From: Saccharomonospora cyanea NA-134 | Lineage (GTDB): Bacteria; Actinomycetota; Actinomycetes; Mycobacteriales; Pseudonocardiaceae | Assembly (NCBI RefSeq): GCF_000244975.1 | Contig: NZ_CM001440.1 | Coordinates: 4,262,325-4,326,324, forward strand | Length of the DNA stretch: 64,000 nt | Direction: 5' to 3' | Notes under the pieces: model-generated | Told to the model about the DNA's origin: nothing | Databases searched by the model: none | The model's input: only the letters and a program-made list of their open reading frames with translations | Made by a program: the position numbers and the translations under genes | Part shown: one piece after another, positions 1 to 9,772 of the stretch | Numbering within the stretch: the stretch's first letter is position 1 | Layout: each line of letters begins with the position of its first letter

Positions 1-2
1 AC

Positions 3-71
3 CAGCAGAACTACCAGCAACCCGGTCAACAACCGCAGCCGAACCAGGGCTGGGGAGGTCAGCAGCAGTGA
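3..71 (+). CDS. C-terminal tail of an upstream protein (partial), possibly an ABC ATPase
   Basis: The window opens inside a reading frame that ends in TGA at 69-71. The 22 visible residues are a low-complexity tail rich in Gln, Pro, Asn and Gly. The stop shares its last base with the ATG of the next gene (TGATG), so the two are translationally coupled. Since the next gene is an ABC-2 type permease, this is most simply the end of its partner ATP-binding subunit with a disordered tail. That identity is inference; no ATPase motif lies inside the window. Confidence 0.45.
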   Translation, partial: QQNYQQPGQQPQPNQGWGGQQQ

Positions 72-967
72 TGGGCAATCTGATCAAGGCGGAGTTCCGC
101 AAGACGCTCAGCCTCGGCCTGTGGTGGGCACTGGCCATCCCGGCGTTCGCTGCGGCGCTGGTGTTCGCACTGAGCTGGGGTTCCACCGTCAACGACTTCA
201 ACGACTTCATCGGCAGCAACGACGCGCAGGAGATAGCCCTGCTGCTCGGCATCGAGGTCGAGACGATGCCGGTGGGCCTGCTCGCCCTCGGGCGCGCCAT
301 CAACATCGGCGTGTTCTTCGGGGTGCTGTTCGGAGTCACGGCCGTGGCGAGCGAGTACGTCCGTAAGACGATCAGTACCACGTTCCTCACAGCCCCGAAC
401 CGCGCGGCCGTGCTCTCCGCGAAGATGATCACCTTCAGCGTGTGGGGACTCGTCTACGGCGTCATCGCCGTGGCCGCGGCGAGCATCGGCACGGTGATCA
501 CTGTGGACAGCGCGGGGCTGCCGTCGGTGGGCCAGTGGCTCGGCATCACGGGCACGGGTCTGCTGGCCGCCGTTCTCGGCACCCTGTTCGGGGTCGGGCT
601 CGGCGCGGCATGGAACAGCGTCACCGGCCCCACGGTGCTCCTGTGCCTGTGGATGCTGCTGATCGAGAACATTCTCGTCGTGGTGGCGTTCTTCTCCGCC
701 GAACTCGACTGGCTCGGCGGTGTGCTGCCGAACGGCGCGTTGAACGGCATCGTCGGCGCCGTCGGCGCGGAGGCGTTCGGCGCGATCGGGTCGTCGATGG
801 CCGACCAGCTCAACCAGGTCGACGAGGGCCTGCAGTGGGGTATGCAGTTCTTCGCGGGCGCGCCGGGCGCGTTCTCGTGGTGGGCCTCCGCCCTGATCTT
901 CCTCGCATGGACCATGCTGTTCTTCGGGATCGGTTGGGCGGCCAACCAGAACCGCGACATCACCTGA
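71..967 (+). CDS. ABC-2 type transporter permease
   Basis: This 298-residue integral membrane protein has about six hydrophobic segments: one near residues 18-37, a pair around 75-95 and 118-140, and further ones near 155-180, 190-212 and 273-292. This is the layout of ABC-2 permeases that work with a separate ATPase for export or antibiotic efflux. The ATG at 71 is preferred over the GTG at 68 because it overlaps the stop of the upstream frame. A 29-base gap to the fused ABC exporter suggests one operon. The substrate cannot be told from sequence. Confidence 0.8.
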   Translation: MGNLIKAEFRKTLSLGLWWALAIPAFAAALVFALSWGSTVNDFNDFIGSNDAQEIALLLGIEVETMPVGLLALGRAINIGVFFGVLFGVTAVASEYVRKTISTTFLTAPNRAAVLSAKMITFSVWGLVYGVIAVAAASIGTVITVDSAGLPSVGQWLGITGTGLLAAVLGTLFGVGLGAAWNSVTGPTVLLCLWMLLIENILVVVAFFSAELDWLGGVLPNGALNGIVGAVGAEAFGAIGSSMADQLNQVDEGLQWGMQFFAGAPGAFSWWASALIFLAWTMLFFGIGWAANQNRDIT

Positions 968-996
968 CGGGAAAGCGCCACGAAGAGGGGTCGTGA

Positions 997-3900
997 GTGG
1001 AGAGCACAGCATCGGCACTGTCACCCACACACGGCCCCTCCCGCCGTTCCTCCGGCTGGATCCGGCGGCTGACCTCCGCCTGCTGGCGTCACCCGGTACT
1101 CGTCGTGCTGGCGCTGTCGGCGGCGGTCGTGGGCGTGGGGCTGCAGGCCGCCGCTCCCCTGCTCGTGCGCGCCGCCGTGGACGACGCGGTCGCGGGTGAC
1201 ACGTCACAACTCGTCGGGTTGGCCGCCGCGCTGGTGGGCCTGCACCTGCTCGCGTTCGGCAGCGCGTTCGCCCGGCGCTACCTCGGCGGCAGACTCGCCC
1301 TCGACGTTCAGCACGACCTGCGCCGTGACGTGTTCGCGTCCGTTTCCCGCCTCGACGGCGGTAAGCAGGACTCGATGAAGACCGGCCAGATCGTGTCGCG
1401 GGCCATCACCGACCTGCAACTGGTCACCGGGTTCCTCATGCAGGTCCCGCTGTCGGCGGGCTCGGTGGTCTTCGCCCTTCTCGCCCTCGGCGCGATGCTG
1501 TGGATGTCGCCGTTGCTCACCCTCATCGCGCTGGTGGTGGCCCCCGCCGTGGGGGTGGTGGTCGCGGTGAGCCGCAAACGCCTGTTCCCCGCCACGTGGT
1601 CGGCTCAGCAACGCGCGGCCGACGTCGCCCAGCAGGTCGAGGAGACCGTCACGGGCGTGCGGGTGGTGAAGGGTTTCGGGCAGTCGGCGCGGGAGGTCAC
1701 CACCCTGTCCGGCCGGGCGCGCAGGCTCTACGCGGAACGGCTGCGCGCGGCTCGCCTCGCGGCCGTCCCGACGGCCACCACCTCGGCACTCCCAGCCGCG
1801 GGGCAGGTGGCCGTGCTCGGGGTCGGGGGCGTCCTCGCGCTCCGCGGCGAGATCAGTCTCGGTACGTTTCTGGCTTTCGCCACGTACGTCTCGTCGCTGG
1901 TGGGCCCCGCACGGATGCTCGCCAGCCTCGTCGTGCAGGCACAGCTCACCCGGGCCGGGGTCGAGCGCGTGAACGAACTCGTCGACGCGCAGCCGGAGGT
2001 CGTCGACCCGGAACACCCCACGCCGGTGCCCGACGGCCCGCTGCCGGTGCACTTCGAGGACGTGCGGTTCGGCTACACGCGTACCGAACCGGTGCTCGAC
2101 GGGCTGTCGCTTCAGGCTCGCCCCGGCGAGACACTCGCGCTCGTGGGCACCGCGGGGTCGGGGAAGTCGACGATCTCACTGCTGTTGCCCCGCTTCTACG
2201 ACCCACACGCGGGCACCGTCCGCGTCGGCGGTGTGGACGTGCGCGAGCTCTCCCTGACCGAGCTACGGCGCACCATCGGGGTCGTGTTCGAGGAGGCGTT
2301 CCTTTTCTCGACGTCGGTGCGCGAGAACATCGCCTACGGCAGGCCGGACGCAGGCGACGACGAGATCGTGGCCGCCGCGAAGGCGGCCGAGGCGCACGAG
2401 TTCATCAGCGCGCTGCCGGACGGCTACGACACCCAGGTCGGCGAGCGCGGGCTCACGCTCTCGGGCGGGCAGCGCCAGCGGCTCGGCCTCGCCCGCGCGT
2501 TGCTGACCGACCCTCGGGTGCTGGTGCTCGACGACGCGACGTCGGCCGTGGACACGGTGACCGAGGCCGCGATCCACGACACGCTCCGCAGCGTGACGAG
2601 GTCGCGGACCACCATCCTCATCGCGCACCGCCGTTCCACGCTCGCACTCGCCGACCGGATCGCGGTGCTCGACGGCGGCCGGGTGCTGGACGTGGGCACG
2701 CACGACGAACTGTGGCAGCGGTGCGGCCTGTTCCGCGACCTCGTCTCCGGACCAGGCGACGACGCCGAGGAGCTCCACCGGCACGACGACCTCGTTCGGG
2801 ACGACAGCGGTGTCACACCACAGCTCTGGCCTCCGGTGTCCGGGGACGCCTCCGAAGGCTCCGAAGACTCCGAAGACTCCGACGGCACCGATGGCTCCAC
2901 GAGCGCGGCCGTCAGAGCGGTGGCGACCGGAACGGCCGGCGGGCCGGGCTCCCGCGCCGCTCTCGACCTGCCGCCCACGCCAGAGCTGTTGCACCGCGTG
3001 CGGAAGCTGCCCGAGGCCACCGGAGAACCCCGACTGGACGGCGAGGACCCCACGGCACCCGATCCGCACTTCCGGCTGCGAGGGCTGCTCAGACCGGTGC
3101 GTTCGCTGCTGGCCGCCGTGGTCGCGCTGGTGGCCGTCGACGCGCTCGCCGCCATCGCCGTGCCCGCGCTGTACGAGCGCGGCGTGGACGACGGTGTCCG
3201 GCTGGGTGTGGAGTCCGCCGTCTGGCTGGCCGCGCTCGCGGGGGCTTTCGTGATCGCGGTGGACTGGCTGGCCGTGTACGCGCAGACCCGCGTCACCGCC
3301 CGCACCGGTGAGTCGGTGCTCTACCTGCTGCGCGTGCGCAGCTACGCCCATCTGCAGCGACTCGGCCTCGACTACTACGAGCGCGAGCTCGCTGGCCGGA
3401 TCATGACGAGGATGACCACCGATGTCGACGCGCTGTCGACGTTCCTGCAGACCGGCCTCGCGACCGCGGTGGTGAGTGTGCTGACGCTGGTGGGCATCAG
3501 CGTGGCGCTGGTGGTCACCGACGCGAGCCTGGCGCTGTTCGCGTTCGCCGTGCTGCCGGTGCTCGTGGTGGCGACGGTGTTGTTCCGGCGACGCGCCTCC
3601 GCCGCCTACTCCGAGGCCAGGGAGCGGGTGAGCGCGGTCAACGCCGACATGCAGGAGAACGTCTCCGGCCTGCGGGTGGCCCAGGCCTACACCCGCGAGC
3701 AGCGCTCGGCCGAGCAGTTCGCCTCACGCAGCGACGCCTACCGGCGGTCACGGTTGCGCGCGCAGCGCTACGTCGCGACGTACTTCCCGTTCATCACACT
3801 GCTCTCGGGCATCGCGGAGGCTGTCGTGCTGGTGGCCGGCGCGAACCGCGTGGCCGACGGAACCCTCACCGTCGGGGTGCTCATGGCCTTCCTGCTGTAC

Positions 3901-4779
3901 CTGGGCCTGTTCTTCTCGCCCGTGCAGCAGCTTTCGAGCGTGTTCGACGGCTACCAGCAGGCCAAGGTGGGGTTGCGGCGCATCGGCGACCTGCTGCGCA
4001 CTCCCACGTCGGTACCTCCGCCGGAGAACCCGGTACCGGTACCGGACCGGCTCCGGGGCGACGTGGAACTCGCGGGCGTCGAGTTCCACTACCCGGGCGC
4101 GGAGAAGCCCGCGCTGCGGGACGTCGACCTCCGCGTGCCCGCGGGCACCACGGTCGCGCTCGTGGGCGCGACGGGTGCGGGCAAGTCCACGGTGGTGAAG
4201 CTGATCGCGCGGTTCTACGACGTCACCCGTGGCCGCGTGTGCCTCGACGGCGTGGACGTGCGCGACTACGACCTGGAACGGCTCAGGGGGCGCGTCGGGG
4301 TGGTGCCGCAGGAGTCGCACCTGTTCTCCGGCACGGTGGCCGACAACGTGCGCTACGGCCGTCCCGACGCGAGCGACGCCGAGGTGGAGGCCGCGGTGAG
4401 GGCCGTGGGGGCGCTGGACGCCATCGCCGCACTGCCGAACGGATTCCACCAGCAGGTCGGCGAGCGCGGCCGGGCGCTCTCGGCGGGGCAGCGGCAGCTC
4501 GTGGCGCTCGCCAGGGCGGAGCTGGTGGACCCGGACGTGCTGTTGCTCGACGAGGCGACGGCCGCTCTCGACCCGGCAACCGAGACGGCGGTGCTGCGGG
4601 CCACCGACCGGCTCGCCTCGACCCGCACCACGTTCGTGGTCGCCCACCGGCTGGCCACGGCCGCGCGAGCCGACGTGATCGTGGTGCTCGACCACGGCCG
4701 TGTCGTGGAGCAGGGCACCCACGCCGAACTCATCGCGGCGGGCGGGCGCTACGCGCGGATGTGGAGCCACTCAGGCTGA
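997..4779 (+). CDS. Fused two-module ABC exporter (TMD-NBD-TMD-NBD)
   Basis: This 1260-residue protein carries two complete ABC exporter half-transporters in one chain. Module 1 has a membrane domain (about 25-320), then an ATPase with Walker A GTAGSGKST at 384-392, signature LSGGQRQR and Walker B ending LDDAT (511-515). Module 2 starts near 690 after an acidic Ser/Glu/Asp linker (about 600-690) and has Walker A GATGAGKST at 1057-1065, signature LSAGQRQ and Walker B LLLDEAT. Module 1 has Asp instead of the catalytic Glu after Walker B, and EE in place of Gln in its Q-loop, so only one ATP site looks competent. This asymmetry is known from heterodimeric exporters. GTG start with an upstream GAAGAGGGG. 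Substrate unknown. Confidence 0.88.
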   Translation: MESTASALSPTHGPSRRSSGWIRRLTSACWRHPVLVVLALSAAVVGVGLQAAAPLLVRAAVDDAVAGDTSQLVGLAAALVGLHLLAFGSAFARRYLGGRLALDVQHDLRRDVFASVSRLDGGKQDSMKTGQIVSRAITDLQLVTGFLMQVPLSAGSVVFALLALGAMLWMSPLLTLIALVVAPAVGVVVAVSRKRLFPATWSAQQRAADVAQQVEETVTGVRVVKGFGQSAREVTTLSGRARRLYAERLRAARLAAVPTATTSALPAAGQVAVLGVGGVLALRGEISLGTFLAFATYVSSLVGPARMLASLVVQAQLTRAGVERVNELVDAQPEVVDPEHPTPVPDGPLPVHFEDVRFGYTRTEPVLDGLSLQARPGETLALVGTAGSGKSTISLLLPRFYDPHAGTVRVGGVDVRELSLTELRRTIGVVFEEAFLFSTSVRENIAYGRPDAGDDEIVAAAKAAEAHEFISALPDGYDTQVGERGLTLSGGQRQRLGLARALLTDPRVLVLDDATSAVDTVTEAAIHDTLRSVTRSRTTILIAHRRSTLALADRIAVLDGGRVLDVGTHDELWQRCGLFRDLVSGPGDDAEELHRHDDLVRDDSGVTPQLWPPVSGDASEGSEDSEDSDGTDGSTSAAVRAVATGTAGGPGSRAALDLPPTPELLHRVRKLPEATGEPRLDGEDPTAPDPHFRLRGLLRPVRSLLAAVVALVAVDALAAIAVPALYERGVDDGVRLGVESAVWLAALAGAFVIAVDWLAVYAQTRVTARTGESVLYLLRVRSYAHLQRLGLDYYERELAGRIMTRMTTDVDALSTFLQTGLATAVVSVLTLVGISVALVVTDASLALFAFAVLPVLVVATVLFRRRASAAYSEARERVSAVNADMQENVSGLRVAQAYTREQRSAEQFASRSDAYRRSRLRAQRYVATYFPFITLLSGIAEAVVLVAGANRVADGTLTVGVLMAFLLYLGLFFSPVQQLSSVFDGYQQAKVGLRRIGDLLRTPTSVPPPENPVPVPDRLRGDVELAGVEFHYPGAEKPALRDVDLRVPAGTTVALVGATGAGKSTVVKLIARFYDVTRGRVCLDGVDVRDYDLERLRGRVGVVPQESHLFSGTVADNVRYGRPDASDAEVEAAVRAVGALDAIAALPNGFHQQVGERGRALSAGQRQLVALARAELVDPDVLLLDEATAALDPATETAVLRATDRLASTRTTFVVAHRLATAARADVIVVLDHGRVVEQGTHAELIAAGGRYARMWSHSG

Positions 4780-4869
4780 AGGAGTAGAGCGGTCCTTGAG
4801 AACGTCCGCAGGAACTGCCACACGAACAAGGAATCCGTACCCAGTTGACGGGTGAGCGCCGCAACGGGT

Positions 4870-4882
4870 TGTTGTGACAACA
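4870..4882. promoter_or_regulatory. Perfect inverted repeat upstream of kgd
   Basis: TGTTGT-G-ACAACA is a 13-base perfect palindrome about 150 bases before the kgd start, in the 249-base gap after the ABC exporter. It lies next to the most AT-rich part of that gap. It could be an operator or overlap a promoter; no regulator can be assigned from sequence alone. Confidence 0.3.
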
Positions 4883-5028
4883 TTCACCTTATCGATACAG
4901 CCCGGTCGAGGGGGTCTTCCTCCCATGTCATGGGCGAGTTCGATGACGCCCGGCGAAACCCGGGGGTTAGCCTGGTAGGCGCGAATTCAGCAAACCAAGA
5001 TCGAGACGGATAGAGGCGAGTCCTAGCC

Positions 5029-8000
5029 GTGTCCAGCAGCAGCCCTGCGTCACAGTTCGGCCCCAACGAGTGGCTCGTCGAGGAGATGTACGACCAGTTC
5101 CTCGCCGACCCATCCTCAGTCGACGCCGCTTGGCATGAGTTCTTTGCCGACTTCAAACCCACTCAGAGTGCACAGGCGAAGCCGGGCGCAGCAGACGCAG
5201 AGCCGAAGCCGTCCGCGAACGGCCAGTCGACGACGCAGACCGAGCCGAAGCCGGCCCCGAAGAAGTCCGAACCGACCGCCGCGGCGCCAAAGGCTCCCGC
5301 TCCGAAGGCAGCGCCGAAGCCCGCCCCGAAGAGCGAGCCGAAGCAGTCCTCCGCCGCCACCGCGAGGACGGCTCCGCCCAAGGCCGCCACCGAGCCCGAG
5401 CGCAAGCCCCTGCGTGGGGCCGCCGCGGCCATCGCCAGGAACATGGACGCCTCACTGAGCGTCCCCACCGCCACCAGTGTGCGCGCGGTGCCCGCCAAGC
5501 TGATGGCGGACAACCGCATCGTCATCAACAACCACCTGAAGCGCACGCGCGGCGGCAAGGTCTCGTACACCCACCTCATCGGGTACGCGATGATCCGGGC
5601 TCTGCGGGACTTCCCGAACATGAACCGGCACTACGCGCTGGTCGACGGCAAGCCGCACGTGGTGACGCCGGAGCACGTCAACCTCGGCCTCGCCATCGAC
5701 ATGAAGGGCAAGGACGGGCAGCGCAGCCTGGTCGTGGCCTCCATCAAGAACTGCGAGAACATGACGTTCCTGCAGTTCTGGCAGGCCTACGAGGACATGG
5801 TCAAGAAGGCCAGGAACAACAAGCTGACCGCCGACGACTTCGCGGGCACCACGATCTCGCTGACCAACCCCGGCGGCATCGGCACCAACCACTCGGTGCC
5901 CCGCCTGCAGGCCGGTCAGGGCGCCATCATCGGCGTCGGTGCGATGCAGTACCCCGCCCACTTCGAGGGCACCAGCGAGCGGACGCTGGTCCAGCTCGGC
6001 GTCAGCAAGATCATGACGCTGACCTCGACCTACGACCACCGCATCATCCAGGGCGCGGAGTCCGGTGAGTTCCTGAAGCGTGTCCACGAACTGCTGCTCG
6101 GTGGTGACGGCTTCTACGACGACATCTTCACGTCCCTGCGACTGCCGTACGAGCCGGTGCGCTGGGTGGAGGACCTGCCCGAGGGCGAGATCGACAAGAC
6201 CGCCCGCGTGCTGGAACTCATCGACGCCTACCGGATGCGCGGCCACCTGATGGCCGACACCGACCCGCTGAACTACCGCCAGCGCAGGCACGAGGACCTC
6301 GACATCCTGTCCCACGGCCTCACCCTGTGGGACCTCGACCGCGAGTTCGCGGTCGGCGGGTTCGCGGGCAAGGAGCGCATGAAGCTGCGCGACGTGCTCG
6401 GTGTCCTGCGCGACTCCTACTGCCGCACGGTGGGCGTGGAGTACACACACATCCTCGACCCGGACGAGCGCCGCTGGATCCAGGAGCGCGTCGAGGTCCC
6501 GCACGAGAAGCCGGACCCGGCGGTCCAGAAGTACGTGCTCTCCAAGCTGAACGCGGCCGAGGCGTTCGAGACCTTCCTGCAGACGAAGTACGTCGGGCAG
6601 AAGCGGTTCTCGCTGGAGGGCGGCGAGACCGTGATCCCGCTGCTCGACACGGTGCTGGACAAGGCCGCCGAGCACCAGCTCGACGAGGTCGTCATCGGTA
6701 TGCCACACCGAGGCAGGCTGAACGTGCTGGCCAACATCGTGGGCAAGCCGATATCGCAGATCTTCCAGGAGTTCGAGGGCAACCTCGACCCCGGCCAGGC
6801 GCACGGCTCCGGCGACGTGAAGTACCACCTCGGCGCGGAGGGCAAGTACTTCCGCATGTTCGGCGACGGCGAGACCAAGGTGTCGCTGACCGCCAACCCG
6901 TCCCACCTGGAGACCGTCGACCCGGTGCTGGAAGGCATCGTGCGGGCCAAGCAGGACCTGCTCGACAAGGGCGACCGCGAGACGGGCGGCTTCACCGTGT
7001 TGCCGGTGCTGCTGCACGGCGACGCCGCGTTCGCGGGTCAGGGCGTGGTGGCCGAGACACTGAACCTGGCGCTGCTGCGCGGCTACCGCACCGGCGGCAC
7101 CGTCCACGTCATCATCAACAACCAGGTCGGCTTCACCACCGCGCCCGAACACGCGCGCTCGTCGCAGTACGCCACCGACGTGGCGAAGATGATCGGTGCG
7201 CCGATCTTCCACGTCAACGGCGACGACCCCGAGGCCGCGTACTGGGTCGCGCGGCTGGCCGTGGACTACCGCCAGGCGTTCAACAAGGACGTCGTGATCG
7301 ACATGATCTGCTACCGGCGGCGCGGCCACAACGAGGGCGACGACCCGTCGATGACGCAGCCCGGCATGTACGACATCATCGACGCCAAGCGCAGCGTCCG
7401 GAAGACCTACACCGAGGCGCTGATCGGTCGCGGCGACATCTCCATGGAGGAGGCGGAAGCCGCGCTGCGCGACTTCTCCAGCCAGTTGGAGCACGTGTTC
7501 AACGAGGTCAGGGAGCTGGAGAAGCACCCGATCGCGCCGAGCCCGTCCGTGGAGCAACGGCAGCAGGTGCCCGCGCAGGTGCCGACCGCCGTCGACCGCG
7601 AGGTCGTCGAGCGCATCGGCGACGCGTTCGTCTCCCTGCCCGAGGGCTTCACCCCGCACCCCAGGGTCAAGCCGGTACTGGAGCGGCGGAGGAAGATGTC
7701 CCGCGAGGGCGGCATCGACTGGGCGTTCGGTGAGCTGCTCGCGTTCGGTTCGCTGGCGATGGAGGGCAGGCTCGTCCGCCTGTCCGGCCAGGACTCCCGT
7801 CGCGGCACGTTCACCCAGCGGCACTCGGTGCTCATCGACCGCAAGACGGGCGAGGAGTACGCGCCGCTGCAGAACCTGTCCGAGGACCAGGGCCGCGTGA
7901 TGATCTACGACTCGGCGCTGTCCGAGTACGCGGCCGTCGGCTTCGAGTACGGCTACTCGGTGGCCAACTCCGAGGCGCTGGTGATGTGGGAGGCACAGTT

Positions 8001-8739
8001 CGGCGACTTCGTCAACGGTGCCCAGACCGTCATCGACGAGTACATCTCGTCCGGTGAGGCCAAGTGGGGCCAGCTCTCCGACGTCGTGCTGCTGCTGCCG
8101 CACGGCCACGAGGGTCAGGGGCCCGACCACACGTCCGGCCGCATCGAGCGGTTCCTCCAACTCTGCGCGGAGCACTCGATGACGGTGGCGGTGCCGTCGA
8201 CCCCGGCGAACTACTTCCACCTGCTGCGCCGCCACGCCCTCGACGGCGTCAACCGGCCGCTGATCGTGTTCACCCCGAAGTCGATGCTGCGCAACAAGGC
8301 GGCGACCTCGGCCGTGGAGGACTTCACCGGCAACTCGAAGTTCCTGTCGGTCATCGGTGACACCGAGGTGGACCCGGCCAAGACCCGCAAGGTGCTGCTC
8401 ACGTCGGGCAAGCTCTACTGGGAGCTGGTGGCCGAGCGGCGGAAGCGCGAGGCGAACGACGTGGCGATCGTGCGCGTCGAGCAGTACTACCCGCTGCCGA
8501 AGAAGAAGCTGCTCGCCGAGATGGAGCGCTACAGCGGCGCCGAGGTCGTGTGGGTGCAGGAGGAGCCGGAGAACCAGGGCGCCTGGCCGTTCTTCGGGTT
8601 GAACCTTCCGCGCAGGCTGCCGGAGGCGTTCTCGAACCTCCAGGTGGTGGCGCGCCGGCCCATGGCGGCTCCCTCGGCCGGTTCGTCGAAGGTGCACGAG
8701 GTCGAGCAGAAGGCGCTCATCGCCAAGGCGTTCGAGTAA
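5029..8739 (+). CDS. kgd: Multifunctional 2-oxoglutarate decarboxylase/dehydrogenase E1 with E2-like domain
   Basis: This 1236-residue TCA-cycle enzyme takes 2-oxoglutarate either to succinate semialdehyde or, with E2/E3 partners, to succinyl-CoA. A short N-terminal segment (1-40) is followed by an Ala/Pro/Lys-rich linker to about 130, then an E2-like acyltransferase core (about 140-360) with YDHRIIQG at 335-342. The thiamine-diphosphate E1 portion begins near 380, with HGDAAF at 663 and the cofactor motif NGDDPEA at 730. There is no lipoyl domain. This fused design is characteristic of actinobacterial Kgd/OdhA, which in mycobacteria and corynebacteria is inhibited by the FHA protein GarA/OdhI. 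GTG start; monocistronic, with a terminator just downstream. Confidence 0.96.
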   Translation: MSSSSPASQFGPNEWLVEEMYDQFLADPSSVDAAWHEFFADFKPTQSAQAKPGAADAEPKPSANGQSTTQTEPKPAPKKSEPTAAAPKAPAPKAAPKPAPKSEPKQSSAATARTAPPKAATEPERKPLRGAAAAIARNMDASLSVPTATSVRAVPAKLMADNRIVINNHLKRTRGGKVSYTHLIGYAMIRALRDFPNMNRHYALVDGKPHVVTPEHVNLGLAIDMKGKDGQRSLVVASIKNCENMTFLQFWQAYEDMVKKARNNKLTADDFAGTTISLTNPGGIGTNHSVPRLQAGQGAIIGVGAMQYPAHFEGTSERTLVQLGVSKIMTLTSTYDHRIIQGAESGEFLKRVHELLLGGDGFYDDIFTSLRLPYEPVRWVEDLPEGEIDKTARVLELIDAYRMRGHLMADTDPLNYRQRRHEDLDILSHGLTLWDLDREFAVGGFAGKERMKLRDVLGVLRDSYCRTVGVEYTHILDPDERRWIQERVEVPHEKPDPAVQKYVLSKLNAAEAFETFLQTKYVGQKRFSLEGGETVIPLLDTVLDKAAEHQLDEVVIGMPHRGRLNVLANIVGKPISQIFQEFEGNLDPGQAHGSGDVKYHLGAEGKYFRMFGDGETKVSLTANPSHLETVDPVLEGIVRAKQDLLDKGDRETGGFTVLPVLLHGDAAFAGQGVVAETLNLALLRGYRTGGTVHVIINNQVGFTTAPEHARSSQYATDVAKMIGAPIFHVNGDDPEAAYWVARLAVDYRQAFNKDVVIDMICYRRRGHNEGDDPSMTQPGMYDIIDAKRSVRKTYTEALIGRGDISMEEAEAALRDFSSQLEHVFNEVRELEKHPIAPSPSVEQRQQVPAQVPTAVDREVVERIGDAFVSLPEGFTPHPRVKPVLERRRKMSREGGIDWAFGELLAFGSLAMEGRLVRLSGQDSRRGTFTQRHSVLIDRKTGEEYAPLQNLSEDQGRVMIYDSALSEYAAVGFEYGYSVANSEALVMWEAQFGDFVNGAQTVIDEYISSGEAKWGQLSDVVLLLPHGHEGQGPDHTSGRIERFLQLCAEHSMTVAVPSTPANYFHLLRRHALDGVNRPLIVFTPKSMLRNKAATSAVEDFTGNSKFLSVIGDTEVDPAKTRKVLLTSGKLYWELVAERRKREANDVAIVRVEQYYPLPKKKLLAEMERYSGAEVVWVQEEPENQGAWPFFGLNLPRRLPEAFSNLQVVARRPMAAPSAGSSKVHEVEQKALIAKAFE

Positions 8740-8768
8740 GCCGGAGATCGGCGACGGACAACCGACAC

Positions 8769-8803
8769 GGTGGCGGCGGTACCTGGACGGTGCCGCCGCC
8801 ACC
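8769..8803 (+). terminator. Hairpin terminator after kgd
   Basis: A 15-base stem, GGTGGCGGCGGTACC, is followed by the 5-base loop TGGAC and its complement with one G-U pair. It begins 29 bases after the kgd stop. No long T-run follows. It lies between kgd and the convergent acetyltransferase gene, so it could serve both strands. Confidence 0.75.
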
Positions 8804-8846
8804 GGCGTTTCCGGCCGCTAGCCCGGGCGTCCCTTGAGAACGCGGG

Positions 8847-9581
8847 CTAAGGCATCTCCGGCGCGCGGCCTCGGCCGTCAGGCGTGCGGAACCCCCGGAA
8901 GGTCACGTGCTTCCGGGTCTCGAACCCGAGCCTTTCGTAGAGGCCGATCGCGCTGGTGTTCGCCTCGGCCACGTGCAGGAAGGGACGTTCGTCGCGAGCC
9001 ACGACACGCGCGACGAGCGCACCGACCAGGCGCGCCGCGAGGCCTCGCCCGCGGGCCTCGGGAGCGGTGCAGACGGCGCTGATCTCGGTCCACCCCGGCG
9101 GCCGGAGGCGTTCCCCCGCCATCGCCACCAACGTGCCGTTGTCGCGGACGCCGAGATAGGTGCCGAGTTCGTGGGTGCGTGGCCAGAACGGTCCCGGCCG
9201 GGTCCGCGCGACGAGGTCGAGCATCTCGGGCACGCTGTCCGCGCCCAGTTCGACCACATCGGTGCCGTCCCCGGCTGGTGGGTCACCGGGCCGGCTTCTG
9301 CCGGGCCAGATCATCTGGCGGCCTTGGAGGACGAAGACCGGCTCCCAGTCCGACGGCGGTATCGCCGGATGGCTGAACATGTCGGCGACCTCGCCCGGCC
9401 CGAGCAGCCGAGCGAGGTCGGCCCACTCTCCCGGATCGGGGTCGGCGCTCACCGCGGAGAAGGTCGCGACCTCCGGCACGTAGGTGGCGGCCCGGCCGAG
9501 TCGGCGCGCGAGATGTGCGTGGTGACCTCGGAGTGACTCGCCCACCGGGTCGGCGAGTGCGGCGACGTCTCGGTCCACCAT
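8847..9581 (-). CDS. GNAT family N-acetyltransferase
   Basis: This 244-residue protein has a poorly conserved N-terminal half and a C-terminal GNAT domain (about 120-230). Motif A is seen as APEARGRGLAARLV, and the AEANTSAIGLYERLGF segment is typical of acetyl-CoA-binding GNAT enzymes of the FR47-like group. The acceptor is unknown. ATG start with GAGG about nine bases upstream on the minus strand. It converges on kgd and is separated from the copper operon by a hairpin. Confidence 0.85.
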   Translation of the reverse strand: MVDRDVAALADPVGESLRGHHAHLARRLGRAATYVPEVATFSAVSADPDPGEWADLARLLGPGEVADMFSHPAIPPSDWEPVFVLQGRQMIWPGRSRPGDPPAGDGTDVVELGADSVPEMLDLVARTRPGPFWPRTHELGTYLGVRDNGTLVAMAGERLRPPGWTEISAVCTAPEARGRGLAARLVGALVARVVARDERPFLHVAEANTSAIGLYERLGFETRKHVTFRGFRTPDGRGRAPEMP

Positions 9582-9718
9582 CGTGCTGCACCTCTTGTGG
9601 CGTGGGGGTTCTCATCGAGTCGGCTCGGTTCCGCTCGTGCGGACAGGCTGCGAGACCCGCGTGCGGATGCGGGAGAAGTCCCGCACCCCGCGCCTACCGG
9701 ACGCCCCGCACAGCGGTT

Positions 9719-9762
9719 GTCGTCGGCCTGCGTGAGCCGTGACGTTCACGCAGGCCGGCGAC
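9719..9762 (-). terminator. Hairpin terminator of the copper operon
   Basis: An 18-base inverted repeat (9719-9736 with 9745-9762) has an 8-base loop and one mismatch position that can form G-U. It starts 10 bases beyond the copA stop on the minus strand. It has no marked T-tract. Confidence 0.7.
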
Positions 9763-9772
9763 AAGGCGGTCC

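Noticed and set aside
2518-2535. LDDAT in exporter module 1 as a sequencing error
   Set aside because: It co-occurs with the altered Q-loop and an intact second module, the known pattern of asymmetric exporters, so it is more likely real.
1500-3311. Long + strand frame inside the ABC exporter
   Set aside because: Arg/Ala-rich translation with no motif; the exporter frame contains all Walker and signature motifs.
5452-8802. A very long open frame antisense to kgd
   Set aside because: It mirrors the codon pattern of kgd in high-GC DNA, has no domain, no ribosome site and His/Arg/Val-rich composition typical of antisense shadows.
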